NCBI GenBank assembly: GCA_029310945.1
Contig: JARJFC010000014.1
Span: forward strand, 30,375-94,374
Reading direction: 5' to 3'
Length of the DNA stretch: 64,000 nt
Source: Leptospira sp. 96542
Lineage (GTDB): Bacteria; Spirochaetota; Leptospiria; Leptospirales; Leptospiraceae
The translations under genes were made by a program, and so were the position numbers. The number at the start of each line of letters is the position of its first letter. The first letter of the stretch is position 1. The notes below the pieces were generated by a model, which saw nothing but the letters and a program-made list of their open reading frames with translations, searched no databases and was not told the origin of the DNA. Below are positions 9,978-18,862 of this stretch, one piece after another.

Positions 9978-11707
9978 AGACCGTCATCTACACTCGGATT
10001 TTGATTTGGACTCCTGTCATAGCCATAGCGTACGTGATTGGTTCTCAAATTGGGTTTCAACTAGCCTTTTTAAATAGCCAAGTTTCTCCAGTCTGGCCAC
10101 CAGAAGGGATTGGCCTCACCTCATTATTGTTAATTGGTAGATCAGCGGTACCCGGTATTTTTATTGGGGCAACATTTGCCAATTTTTTAAACAATCCCCA
10201 TATCCCAACTGCACTCATCATTGGTATTGGCAATACATTGAGTAGTTATGTAAACTATCGCATCTTACTCAAACTAACAGGCAAAAAAGACCCACTCTAT
10301 TCTTCAAAGGGTTTATTATACTTTTTGTTTTTTTGCACAATCCCTGGTGCCCTGGTGAGCGCTCTGCTTGGAGTGTCTAGTTTATGGTACTTTGATTTTT
10401 TATCGAATGAACTTTATTTGAATGTTTTATTTACCTGGTTTTCGGGAGAAATGTTAGGTTTTTTGATTGTTGCCCCATTACTCTATGTTTGGTTCCATCC
10501 AAAAGAAAAATTCAATTACGAAATCAGAAAACAAATAGAACTCTTCATTTGGATTCTACTTGTTTATATTTCTGGTTCCATAGCTTTTGGAAATGAATTA
10601 CCACTTCTATTTTTACCAATCCCGTTTGTTATCGTTTCAAGTATTCGGTTTCGCCAACACGGAGCAACTTTGTCCACAGTTGTTTTGTCTTTTCTTGCTG
10701 TCACAATGACAATCGAAGGTAAAGGTTTGTTTGCAAGACATGAAGATGGTAATCTCTCCATTAACGATTCGCTTATATTTTTGGATGCATTTTTGTTTTG
10801 TATCAGCGGGATTGCTTATTTTTTAGTAACAGCCACGAGGGAACGCGAAAGAGCACAATTGGATGCGTTAAATTCACTTAAAGTTCTCAATGAGCTAAAA
10901 GAGAGAGCAAACGAAGAACTCGAATTAAAGGTAGTTGAACGAACTGCGGTCATAGAAGAACAACGGGAAGAAATCGAAAAACAATTGGACATGGCCAAAC
11001 GTATACAAGAGTCACTTTTCCCACAAAAAGAAATCAAACCCGATGGACTCGAAATTGTATTCAAAAATATACCTATGATGAAAGTGGGGGGTGATCTATT
11101 CGATATTGAATGGAAACCCGAAAAAAAGGAACTTGGGGTTTTTATTTGTGATGTGTCAGGTCATGGGATTCCTGCTGCTTTTTTATCAGCACTTGTAAAA
11201 ATGTCTCTCGATAAATGGAAGGAAGACCCTCTCCATCTAACAGAAAGTTTAGAATACATTAGAAATCAAATCACACCAAATTTAAGAGAACATTTTATTA
11301 CTGCGAGTATGTTGCATATCAATACAGATACGGGTCAATTAAGGTTTGCGCGTGCAGGACATTTTCCACTTTTTATCATTAGGAAAACTGGTTCCCTTGT
11401 GATATTAAAACCTATGGGTAGGATCATCACACCTATTTTTGCCACTCTTTCTGAAGAGGAATCCTTTCAATTACAAATTGGCGATCTAATTGTTTTGTTA
11501 ACAGATGGTTTGACCGAAGCACGTGGCCCTGATTCCATACAAATGTTTGGTGAAGATCATTTGCTGAGTTTCATTCGCGACAACAGAGAAAAAAACCTAA
11601 CCGAAATTCGTGACCTACTCTTTGATCAAGTTATATTGCATTCGGGAGGCCTCCCGATGATCCAAGACGACCTCACCCTAGGACTTATTCGTTATACAGC
11701 CGCTTAA
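9974..11707 (+). CDS. MASE1-type membrane sensor with SpoIIE/PP2C serine phosphatase
   Basis: 577 residues from ATG 9974, which overlaps the ABC-F stop as ATGA; an upstream in-frame ATG at 9953 would add seven residues. The N-terminal 290 residues are about eight hydrophobic helices with the MASE1 signature SPVWPPEGIGL and GIFIGATFANF. A charged coiled coil follows (RANEELELKVVERTAV), then a SpoIIE-type PP2C phosphatase domain: MAKRIQESLFPQ, VGGDLFDIE, CDVSGHGIPAAFLS, ARAGHFP and LLTDGLTEA, carrying the acidic metal-binding residues. Proteins of this kind dephosphorylate anti-sigma-factor antagonists in partner-switching pathways. What the MASE1 domain senses is unknown, and no anti-sigma partner lies nearby. 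Confidence 0.92.
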   Translation: MKTVIYTRILIWTPVIAIAYVIGSQIGFQLAFLNSQVSPVWPPEGIGLTSLLLIGRSAVPGIFIGATFANFLNNPHIPTALIIGIGNTLSSYVNYRILLKLTGKKDPLYSSKGLLYFLFFCTIPGALVSALLGVSSLWYFDFLSNELYLNVLFTWFSGEMLGFLIVAPLLYVWFHPKEKFNYEIRKQIELFIWILLVYISGSIAFGNELPLLFLPIPFVIVSSIRFRQHGATLSTVVLSFLAVTMTIEGKGLFARHEDGNLSINDSLIFLDAFLFCISGIAYFLVTATRERERAQLDALNSLKVLNELKERANEELELKVVERTAVIEEQREEIEKQLDMAKRIQESLFPQKEIKPDGLEIVFKNIPMMKVGGDLFDIEWKPEKKELGVFICDVSGHGIPAAFLSALVKMSLDKWKEDPLHLTESLEYIRNQITPNLREHFITASMLHINTDTGQLRFARAGHFPLFIIRKTGSLVILKPMGRIITPIFATLSEEESFQLQIGDLIVLLTDGLTEARGPDSIQMFGEDHLLSFIRDNREKNLTEIRDLLFDQVILHSGGLPMIQDDLTLGLIRYTAA

Positions 11708-11721
11708 CGATGTGAACTAAA

Positions 11722-12012
11722 CTATAACCTCCATTTTCCTGGTTTATTTAAGTTTTGATACCTACCAGCAGGAACATGAAACGGATTGTGGTTATGGCTA
11801 CCCCCAGTGGAATCAGGGCTCCTCAAAAATTGGTTGGACCTGTAACGATAGTAGTTTTCTGGATTTTGGTAGTTACGAGGACTATGTTGAAAATTTCTGT
11901 ATCTTTGGTCATAGTGATAATTTCCAGCACCACCGCCATAATTGGGTGATGAAACGCATTGGCTGAACAACCCAATTCCAGTAACTAAAAATAGACAATG
12001 CAAAATCTTCAT
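11722..12012 (-). CDS. Small Tyr/Asn-rich lipoprotein
   Basis: A 96-residue predicted lipoprotein. The start is ATG 12012, behind a strong GGAGGGG ribosome site; the longer frame to 12120 has no comparable start. The signal peptide ends in a spirochaetal-style lipobox, MKILHCLFLVTGIGLFSQC. The mature part is extremely rich in Tyr, Asn, Arg, Gly and Pro (NYGGGAGNYHYDQRYRNF and RNYQNPENYYRYRSN), so it is likely disordered or surface-binding rather than enzymatic. No family recognised. A perfect 11-bp inverted repeat lies 59-88 bp upstream and may control it. Confidence 0.65.
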   Translation of the reverse strand: MKILHCLFLVTGIGLFSQCVSSPNYGGGAGNYHYDQRYRNFQHSPRNYQNPENYYRYRSNQFLRSPDSTGGSHNHNPFHVPAGRYQNLNKPGKWRL

Positions 12013-12070
12013 AAAATTTCCCCTCCGAATTTGTAAGTCCATACTAATCTGAAAACAACGAGAAGACCAT

Positions 12071-12100
12071 AGGTAGTTTCCCGAATTGCGGAAACTACCT
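12071..12100. repeat. Perfect 11-bp inverted repeat upstream of the small lipoprotein
   Basis: AGGTAGTTTCC at 12071-12081 is matched exactly by GGAAACTACCT at 12090-12100 with an 8-base loop. It lies 59 bp upstream of the lipoprotein start at 12012 and about 190 bp before the outer-membrane protein gene at 12290. There is no T-run on either side, so a terminator is unlikely; an operator or a leader hairpin fits better. Confidence 0.5.
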
Positions 12101-12289
12101 AAAGACCAGCCGAGACCCACTCTCCCGAGAAAATGACTTGCTTGGATTCAATCAGTTTCACCAAATCCAATCGATTAAAATCAATCATACCCCTTCTGGA
12201 TGCTGCCAAATTGGCAATTTAAGGCATTCCCGTCTTGGTACGAATTCTGCAAAGTCATGGCCAGAACCATCTGAATGAAGGAAGAGATA

Positions 12290-13384
12290 ATGTTTGGTCA
12301 TTATAAAAAACAAAAAATAAAAACACCATACTCAGTGGGTTGGGTTTTTCTGATCTTTTGTATTTGTGTTCCCATCCTTGCCCAAGAAACGAACATAAAT
12401 AAGGCGGATAATAAAAAGGACAATTGGAGAATATTACTAGGAGCCTTTGCTGGTCAAATGAACCTACAGTTCCAAACCTACCTACCCTTTGGGTATACAG
12501 ACCCAAATTCTGGGCAAAGGGTAAACCCAGTTGTCGGTCGTTTGTCCGGATTGACACAATCTGGCGCACTGGATGTGGCGGTGGAAGGCATTGGACCCCA
12601 AAAAGGTTTCCAAGCTATGTTACTGAGTGATTCACTTGTAGTGCAGGCAATGTATGCAAGGGCGGATGTCAGCTTTTCTCCATTGAATCGATCTGGCCAA
12701 TTACCTCTGAACACGGCACAAGGAGGAGCTGGTGGGAACATTTATTCCACTAGTTTCGAATATTACTATAAATTAAAAGAATATATAGCACCAATGATTG
12801 GTTTAGGGCATAATGGTTTTGGGGCATATTACAAAGTACAAAATGTAATAGGAACAACAGTAGGAACAAATATATACCAATCTTTCCCAGTGATTGATGC
12901 AGATGACCGTTATCATTCAAACATTGGGAAATTAGGCCTCCGCATTAAATTACCAATCCAAAGTTGGTCGATCACTCCTTATATTCAGTATGCTGCCAAT
13001 CGTTATCATATCAATGTTAGAACAACGGTCGGTAATGTCAGCGCACAGGAAGGTTTTATTCCAACCAATCCAGAAAATTTAGTGGATGCATGGTTATACA
13101 GAGGTCTTGGAGGAGTTAGTTCTGCAGATTCCATGACACAAGTTCCTCGGGATGATAAAAGTGGAGGATTAGTTTTATTTATGGACTATAAAAAATTCAT
13201 AAACCTAACAATTAATGCACGAAGAAATTATAGTAGAGGTGCTTGGAATGTTTCCGCAACTGGACTTATTTTTTTCCACCCAAACGCTGGGATCTTGATA
13301 AATTATGCATATTCTGATCCAGAGATTACTTTAACTTTTAATAGAAGTTGGGCAATCGGCCCAGTTTTCACCACTACTTTTTAA
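12290..13384 (+). CDS. Predicted outer-membrane beta-barrel protein of unknown function
   Basis: 364 residues from ATG 12290, chosen because AAGGAAGAG sits at proper distance before it; an in-frame ATG at 12275 would swallow that site. A signal peptide is clear (VGWVFLIFCICVPILAQ, cleavage after LAQ). The mature protein alternates polar and hydrophobic residues in strand-like runs rich in Tyr, Gly and Asn (STSFEYYYKLKEYIAPMIGL, WSITPYIQYAANRYHI) and ends in Phe (WAIGPVFTTTF), as beta-barrel outer-membrane proteins do. No named family recognised. The next gene, an alpha/beta-hydrolase lipoprotein, starts 16 bp after the stop, so the two are likely co-transcribed. Confidence 0.7.
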   Translation: MFGHYKKQKIKTPYSVGWVFLIFCICVPILAQETNINKADNKKDNWRILLGAFAGQMNLQFQTYLPFGYTDPNSGQRVNPVVGRLSGLTQSGALDVAVEGIGPQKGFQAMLLSDSLVVQAMYARADVSFSPLNRSGQLPLNTAQGGAGGNIYSTSFEYYYKLKEYIAPMIGLGHNGFGAYYKVQNVIGTTVGTNIYQSFPVIDADDRYHSNIGKLGLRIKLPIQSWSITPYIQYAANRYHINVRTTVGNVSAQEGFIPTNPENLVDAWLYRGLGGVSSADSMTQVPRDDKSGGLVLFMDYKKFINLTINARRNYSRGAWNVSATGLIFFHPNAGILINYAYSDPEITLTFNRSWAIGPVFTTTF

Positions 13385-13400
13385 CACAAGGGAAAAATAC

Positions 13401-14441
13401 ATGAAAATACATACAATGTTTCTAATATTCATCATCAATGTAATTTTTAGTAATTGCACAACATTATTTATCTATTGGATCAAACCTGGTCACAATTTTA
13501 GTGAAAGTAAATTGCCAGATCCGCCCAATTATTCGGATAAAAAATACTGGGCTTCTCATCCGGAACTTACGGATGAAGCTGATTTAGTTCCAGAAAATTC
13601 AAACTTAACGGATAACCAAAAAAATGCAAAGGCGGATGTATTTTTTGTTCATCCAAGTACCTATCTCAGTGATAAAGGTTGGAATGCAGACACCCAAGCA
13701 AGTTTGATTGTTTACGGCCTATCGCCAATCAAACTCCAAACAACGGTATTCAATGGTAGTGCAAAAATTTATGCTCCTAAGTATAGACAAGCAACTCTGT
13801 ATTCATTCATTGATGATTCGGGAAATGCAGAAAAAGCTTTTTTGGTTGCAGAGAGAGATGTTGAAAATGCCTTCTTATATTATATGAAACATGAAAATAA
13901 AGGGAGGCCATTTTTTTTGGCAGGCCATAGCCAAGGTTCCATGATGCTTATCAATGTTTTAAAAAAACACATTGATACAAAAAAATATCCAAATTTTGTT
14001 GCCGCATATTTGCCTGGATGGGCAATCAAAACTTCTGATTTTGCCCATATCAAACCATGTAACTCACCGAAAGAAACCAATTGTTATGTTAGTTGGAATT
14101 CAAAAAAATGGGGGAGTCAATTATTAGACTTTTCACTTCCGCCAGAACGTTATGTGGGAGGTTCATGTGTAAACCCAGTATCCTGGAAATATAATGAAGA
14201 AACAATAGAGAAAGAAAAACATAAGGGAGCCATCGGAATTAATTTCCAAGGAACCAAGACGCAGTATGTCAAAACTAAATGCCAAGGTGAAATGTTATGG
14301 GTTGATCTCCCATCCGACCCAAACTTTGAATCTAGGCGAGGTAATAAAAAAAATTACCATACAGCCGATTATAATCTATTTTATATGGATATCCGTGAGA
14401 ACATTTCAATTCGATTGGAGCAACATTTAAATAGGAAATAA
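13401..14441 (+). CDS. DUF3089-family alpha/beta-hydrolase lipoprotein
   Basis: A 346-residue exported protein. The signal ends in a lipobox-like IFSNC at residues 17-21. The mature protein carries DVFFVHPSTYL, YAPKYRQATLYSF and the nucleophile elbow AGHSQGSMM, which are the marks of DUF3089, an alpha/beta-hydrolase family with lipase or esterase relatives. The C-terminal half (WVDLPSDPNFESRRGN, then YHTADYNLFYMDIREN) is also family-like and supplies the candidate His and Asp. It follows the beta-barrel gene by 16 bp. The substrate is unknown. Family call confident, enzymatic role inferred. Confidence 0.85.
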   Translation: MKIHTMFLIFIINVIFSNCTTLFIYWIKPGHNFSESKLPDPPNYSDKKYWASHPELTDEADLVPENSNLTDNQKNAKADVFFVHPSTYLSDKGWNADTQASLIVYGLSPIKLQTTVFNGSAKIYAPKYRQATLYSFIDDSGNAEKAFLVAERDVENAFLYYMKHENKGRPFFLAGHSQGSMMLINVLKKHIDTKKYPNFVAAYLPGWAIKTSDFAHIKPCNSPKETNCYVSWNSKKWGSQLLDFSLPPERYVGGSCVNPVSWKYNEETIEKEKHKGAIGINFQGTKTQYVKTKCQGEMLWVDLPSDPNFESRRGNKKNYHTADYNLFYMDIRENISIRLEQHLNRK

Positions 14442-14492
14442 TTTATATATACAATCTGAATACAAACTCTTTTTAAATTGCAAATCAACCTT

Positions 14493-16106
14493 TCAAGAAG
14501 GGAGATTTAATTTAGTAAGTAAAATGTCAACTTCAGATTGTGTTCTGCGATCATCCCATAATAATTCTTTTTTTACGAATTGGATGATCGTATCTAAAAT
14601 CTCATCCGGCAATTTGCCCAAGGTCCCAAGCCCTGTCCTTCGGAAAAAAATATCAGTTAGAGATTTTGCCATTTCATAATGGATTGCGAAATAAACTTGA
14701 GCCAATATTTCACCGTCACCATCTAAGACAGTTGCTAAGTTTGGAGCAGTTCTAGCAATTTCTAAAATAACTTCGTAGTCCAAACCATAATGTCTAATTA
14801 AATAATCTATGGTATTTGCAGAAAAATCTTTATATGTATTCTTTGCGGTTTGGATAAAATTTTCTATATTTTCAATATTCGAAGCATATAAATAGGAACT
14901 CTTTGAAATATTCGGTTTTGTTTTTTTACCAATTTTCTTTTTTATATGTTTAAAAATTTCTTCCGCAAAACTTCTACTAGTTGTGTATTTCCCACCAGCT
15001 GCAGTGATTAGTCCTTCAATTCCATCCTTTGTATGATCATGTAAATCAGATTTCCTAGAAGAGGAATAAGTATCTTCCGAGTCCGATTCAACTAATGGCC
15101 TAAGTCCTCCATAAACAAATTTAACATCTTCAATGAGTAATTTTTCTTTGAGTAAACCAGAACCATTGATGTAATCCAAAAATTCTTCTACACTTTCTTT
15201 GGTTAATACCCAATCTTTCACTTTCCCAAAATAAGATTTCTCTGTAGGCCCAATCATACTATGTCCACGCCAAGGCGCAAAACTAAAATGACCTTTGTCG
15301 CCTACGAACAGAGTCATAACATCGGTTAATTTTTTTGTGATTAAATAAATACCTTCTGATCTTTTTTTGGGAATTGGCAAACTTGTATTGGGTGAAGTAT
15401 TCAATACATCATGTGTCCATGGACCAGATGCATTGATGACAACCTTTGAACGAATATTCGTAACTTTGTCATCCAACAAATTGCGAATAGTCACTCCCAC
15501 GACTCTTTTACCTTCCCACAATAAACTTTCAACTTTTGTGTAGTTAGAAATTTTTGCACCATGTACAAAGGCCGATTTTAGAAAATGTAATGTCAATCGC
15601 TCTGGACTTAAACAAATATTATCATAGAAGTAAACTCCATCTTCAAAGTCACCCAATCCTCTTTTCCGAATTTGTTCTCGATTTAGATACTTATGATTCG
15701 GGATTTGTTTGGTTTTATCCCAAGTCCACTTACTATCAAATGATAACAAATCATACACAAAAAGACCAATCCTTGCAACTAACCCAGGTTTTGGGAGTAT
15801 CATCGGATAAGGATAGACTAAGTTGGGAGCGATGTTGGATAAAATGCGTCTTTCCTTCAAAGCTTCTCTCACAAGACCAATTTCAAATTGTTTTAAATAA
15901 CGAAGACCACCATGAATGAGTTTTCCGGTAGCAGCAGAGGTCGCGCCTCCAAAGTCTTGTTTTTCAAAAAGCCCAACCGAAAGACCTCTACTTGCAGACT
16001 CATAAGCAAGAGTGGCACCTGTAATTCCGCCACCAATCACAACAACATCAAAAGATAAATCCGATTCAACCTTATCGACAAATCGATTTAATTTTAATCC
16101 ATTCAT
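14493..16106 (-). CDS. glpD: FAD-dependent glycerol-3-phosphate dehydrogenase (GlpD-like)
   Basis: 537 residues. It oxidises sn-glycerol-3-phosphate to dihydroxyacetone phosphate, passing electrons to quinone at the membrane face. FAD-binding VVVIGGGITGATLAYESASR is followed by DFGGATSAATGKLIHGGLRY, the GlpD signature, and later by WRGHSMIGPTEKSYFG and LITAAGGKYTTSRSFAEE. The C-terminal helical domain is present. Start: ATG 16106 has GGAAATAAG before it, whereas the longer frame begins with GTG 16118 inside the upstream gene. It is the last gene of the leftward FGGY kinase-APH kinase-GlpD operon, so its substrate may be a phosphorylated polyol made by those kinases rather than glycerol phosphate itself. 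Confidence 0.87.
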   Translation of the reverse strand: MNGLKLNRFVDKVESDLSFDVVVIGGGITGATLAYESASRGLSVGLFEKQDFGGATSAATGKLIHGGLRYLKQFEIGLVREALKERRILSNIAPNLVYPYPMILPKPGLVARIGLFVYDLLSFDSKWTWDKTKQIPNHKYLNREQIRKRGLGDFEDGVYFYDNICLSPERLTLHFLKSAFVHGAKISNYTKVESLLWEGKRVVGVTIRNLLDDKVTNIRSKVVINASGPWTHDVLNTSPNTSLPIPKKRSEGIYLITKKLTDVMTLFVGDKGHFSFAPWRGHSMIGPTEKSYFGKVKDWVLTKESVEEFLDYINGSGLLKEKLLIEDVKFVYGGLRPLVESDSEDTYSSSRKSDLHDHTKDGIEGLITAAGGKYTTSRSFAEEIFKHIKKKIGKKTKPNISKSSYLYASNIENIENFIQTAKNTYKDFSANTIDYLIRHYGLDYEVILEIARTAPNLATVLDGDGEILAQVYFAIHYEMAKSLTDIFFRRTGLGTLGKLPDEILDTIIQFVKKELLWDDRRTQSEVDILLTKLNLPS

Positions 16107-16108
16107 TC

Positions 16109-16951
16109 TTATTTCCACAAATTCAATTCAGACAGTATAGAGGATTTTAATTTTTCCCTTTCTCCATCTATATTCCACAAACCCAATCTAAAAATCAAAG
16201 TAGGCAACCTCCAACGTACAATTTGTTCATCGGAAATCCCAGTGAGGTTCTTATAATGTTTAAGGTATCCTTTCAGTATAAATTTCCTAACAAATTCATA
16301 AAAAAGTAGTTTTAATTTTGGTGTGCCTGGCCAAAGCTCAGCATCCTTAAACAATAACACTGTAAATGCGACATCAGCTTCTGCGGGACCTTTGAGCGCT
16401 GTCATCCAATCAATGATAATCTTTTTACCGTTCGTAATGATCACATTTTCTGGATGAAAGTCCATATGGAGGATAGAGTTTCCATCTGGTAATTTTTGGA
16501 TGATCACTTCTAATTTCTTTTTTTCAGATTCACTTAAAAAAGAAAGTGGTTCTGATTTTAATAATCCAAGGATAAGGGTTTTGATATCTTTTAGATTTGT
16601 TGTTTTTTTTCGGTGTAAATCTGCATGGAGGGTAGCAAGGATTTTTCCTATGGAAAAAAAAGTAACTGGATTTTTATCAGGAAGTTTTGTAAGCGAAAAA
16701 CCCTGGATATTATCAAAAACAAGACCTACCCGATCACCAATTTTTATTTTTTCATAACAATTGACTTCTGTTGCTGATAGTCGATTGACTTCCTTGGTAT
16801 TGGCGAGTTCCAAATCTATTTCAGATTCTAAATAACCATTATGAAAAAGTTTTAAAATTTTATCATTCGGCCACTGATAAATTTCAGCAGACCGACCAAT
16901 TGCAATTGGTTTTTCGAGTACATTCTTTGATTTACTACTTTTTTCAGACAT
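16109..16951 (-). CDS. Aminoglycoside/choline-kinase-fold phosphotransferase (APH family)
   Basis: A 280-residue kinase-fold protein. The N-lobe has GRSAEIYQW and a lysine in DKILKLF; the catalytic loop is HMDFHPENVII and the metal-binding segment is IIIDWMTALKGPAEADVAF, the APH order of Brenner motif then DW. Such enzymes phosphorylate small hydroxyl compounds, including aminoglycosides, choline, ethanolamine, methylthioribose and homoserine. The neighbours, a sugar kinase and a GlpD-like dehydrogenase under a common operator, suggest a metabolic role rather than resistance. It lies 97 bp downstream of the FGGY kinase and 2 bp upstream of glpD. The substrate is unassigned. Confidence 0.82.
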   Translation of the reverse strand: MSEKSSKSKNVLEKPIAIGRSAEIYQWPNDKILKLFHNGYLESEIDLELANTKEVNRLSATEVNCYEKIKIGDRVGLVFDNIQGFSLTKLPDKNPVTFFSIGKILATLHADLHRKKTTNLKDIKTLILGLLKSEPLSFLSESEKKKLEVIIQKLPDGNSILHMDFHPENVIITNGKKIIIDWMTALKGPAEADVAFTVLLFKDAELWPGTPKLKLLFYEFVRKFILKGYLKHYKNLTGISDEQIVRWRLPTLIFRLGLWNIDGEREKLKSSILSELNLWK

Positions 16952-17048
16952 TTTTATTCCAAAATTTTTATTTTTATTCTAAGTTCAGCATTTTCATATA
17001 ATATTTAGGATGATTTAAACTAATTCGTACAAAATGCACGCTTTTATT

Positions 17049-18656
17049 TTACTCATCACCAGAATTCAAAATTGCAAAATTCTTTTTATTTTGCATATAC
17101 AACCTTTTGAATACTCTAAAATTTTTATCATATACAGATTTATATTTCAAATTCGGTAAAAATACATCACTTATAGGAATCATTGTTTTTATTTCTGCAA
17201 ACGTTTTTACCTTACCGAGCCCAAGGATGGCAAGCGCAGCCGCTCCCATAGCACCAGCATTTTCAGGGTGAACAATTCGTTCGATTTTTTTCCCAGTCAT
17301 ATCGGCCAATATCTGGCATATAAAAGCTGATCTGGCAACGCCACCAACAAAACGAATATGATCCGATGTTTTTATTTTTTTATCAGAAAGTTCGATGATC
17401 CATTTTTTATGAAACAATATACCTTCAACAACAGAACGGATTAGTGTCCGTTTACCAGTGTTTAGTCCAATATTAAAAAACATTCCCCGGGAATTGGGAT
17501 CTTCAAAAGGGCAACGATTCCCATGCAACCATGGTGTAAAAATCACACCATTCGAACCAGGTTCTGTGTCTTTGATTGAATCAAACATAAACTCAAACAA
17601 ACTTTCATAGACTGCATCTGGCCCTTCGTTGATTTGTTTTTTTTCTAAGTACAAATCAATTTCATCCAATGCAAGATGATCCTTAACCCATTGCAAACAT
17701 TTACCAGAAGTTTCTTGTTCGCCAAAGTAATTGTAAAAATTTTGATTTGCCCCAACGATGGAAGCAATCCTCGCACTGATATCCACCTTTCTTTGTTTTG
17801 TAACAGTTGATACCCAGCCCGACGTACCTGCATAAATATGTGTGTCACCTTCCTCAACTGCCCCAGCACCCACACCAATGAGCGAAGCATCACCACCGCC
17901 ACCAAACACAGCAGTGCCTGGACTTAGACCTAAAAATTTTGCTGCCCTTTCTGTCAGGACTCCGACCTGGTCATAAGAATTCACAATTTTCGGTAAATGA
18001 TTAAAATTGATTTTGAATAACTTTGTAAGTAGCTTACTCCAATGCCCTTTACCAACTCTTGAGTTATATAAAAAAGTTGCAAATGCAGAATCTCTCGTCA
18101 TCACCGCTTCACCCGTACACCGAGCAATTAAAAACTCTTTTACATCGAACCACCATCTAACTTTGGTAAACAAATCGGGTTCGTTTTTTTCAACCCATTT
18201 GTATTTCCAAATTGGATCTTTCACACTTGCAGCCACTGCCCCCGTGACCCAGAGCGAAACGAATAATTTAATTATATTAATTCCTTCGATTTTTATGCCA
18301 TATTGAATCCCCGCCTTCATCTCGTTTGATGCACGTTGATCCATATAACTCATTGCTGGCCTTACGGGATTAAAATCAGAATCAACAAGCACCAAACCTT
18401 GCATTTGCGAACAAAATGAAATACCTTTAATTTGCGAAACTTCAATGTCAGATTTATCTAATATTCTTTTGGTTGTGGATTGTAATGAATTCCACCAATC
18501 TTCAGGATTCTGCTCCGCTCCCCCATTTTCTAATAATTGTATTGGATACTCTTGGATGGCTGACTGCACAAGTTGCAGGCGATCACCCATACGAAACAAA
18601 CAAGTTTTGAGACCAGTGGTGCCTATATCGTACGCAAGAATATACTCAGTTTCCAT
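17049..18656 (-). CDS. FGGY-family carbohydrate kinase (xylulokinase-like)
   Basis: 535 residues with both FGGY domains. The N-terminal phosphate loop is AYDIGTTGLKTCLF; QNPEDWW, ISFCSQMQGLVLVD and MSYMDQRAS follow xylulokinases more than glycerol kinases (which carry a GTTSSR-type loop). The second domain has GGGGDASLIGVGAG, IYAGTSGWVSTV, FTPWLHGNRCPFEDP and the adenosine-binding FVGGVARSAFICQILAD then GAMGAAALA. It probably phosphorylates a pentulose or polyol. The ATG at 18656 has a good AAGGAAGG site. It is the first gene of the leftward operon; a perfect 16-bp palindrome lies 69 bp upstream. Confidence 0.88.
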   Translation of the reverse strand: METEYILAYDIGTTGLKTCLFRMGDRLQLVQSAIQEYPIQLLENGGAEQNPEDWWNSLQSTTKRILDKSDIEVSQIKGISFCSQMQGLVLVDSDFNPVRPAMSYMDQRASNEMKAGIQYGIKIEGINIIKLFVSLWVTGAVAASVKDPIWKYKWVEKNEPDLFTKVRWWFDVKEFLIARCTGEAVMTRDSAFATFLYNSRVGKGHWSKLLTKLFKINFNHLPKIVNSYDQVGVLTERAAKFLGLSPGTAVFGGGGDASLIGVGAGAVEEGDTHIYAGTSGWVSTVTKQRKVDISARIASIVGANQNFYNYFGEQETSGKCLQWVKDHLALDEIDLYLEKKQINEGPDAVYESLFEFMFDSIKDTEPGSNGVIFTPWLHGNRCPFEDPNSRGMFFNIGLNTGKRTLIRSVVEGILFHKKWIIELSDKKIKTSDHIRFVGGVARSAFICQILADMTGKKIERIVHPENAGAMGAAALAILGLGKVKTFAEIKTMIPISDVFLPNLKYKSVYDKNFRVFKRLYMQNKKNFAILNSGDE

Positions 18657-18724
18657 TTCGCCTTCCTTTCTATTTACACTGGATTACGCATTTTTTTACT
18701 CAAAAATAACCCAACCCGAAAAAA

Positions 18725-18740
18725 GTGAGTGATCACTCAC
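18725..18740. promoter_or_regulatory. Operator palindrome GTGAGTGATCACTCAC, probably for the TetR at 20.4 kb
   Basis: A perfect 16-bp palindrome in the 206-bp gap between the divergent FGGY kinase and MFS transporter genes. The same GTGAGT-N4-ACTCAC core occurs at 21179-21194, directly in front of the TetR gene. TetR repressors typically bind such palindromes at their own promoter and at target genes, so this is the probable control point of both divergent transcripts. Seen directly in sequence; the TetR link is inference. Confidence 0.8.
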
Positions 18741-18862
18741 AAAGTTTTTTAAAAATCAGTGACAAGGCAATTCTTTTTCCCCGCTTGCGTCTCTCCGATG
18801 GAGAAATTAGTAGGATGTAAGGAATTCCAAAATCAAAGTTTCTGGTTTTATCGGAGAAGAAA

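Noticed and set aside
12255..12569. Open frame antisense to the beta-barrel gene
   Set aside because: It overlaps a better-supported gene with a signal peptide and ribosome site; it has neither.
16109..16951. Aminoglycoside resistance gene
   Set aside because: The APH fold is shared by many metabolic kinases, and the operon and operator point to small-molecule metabolism.
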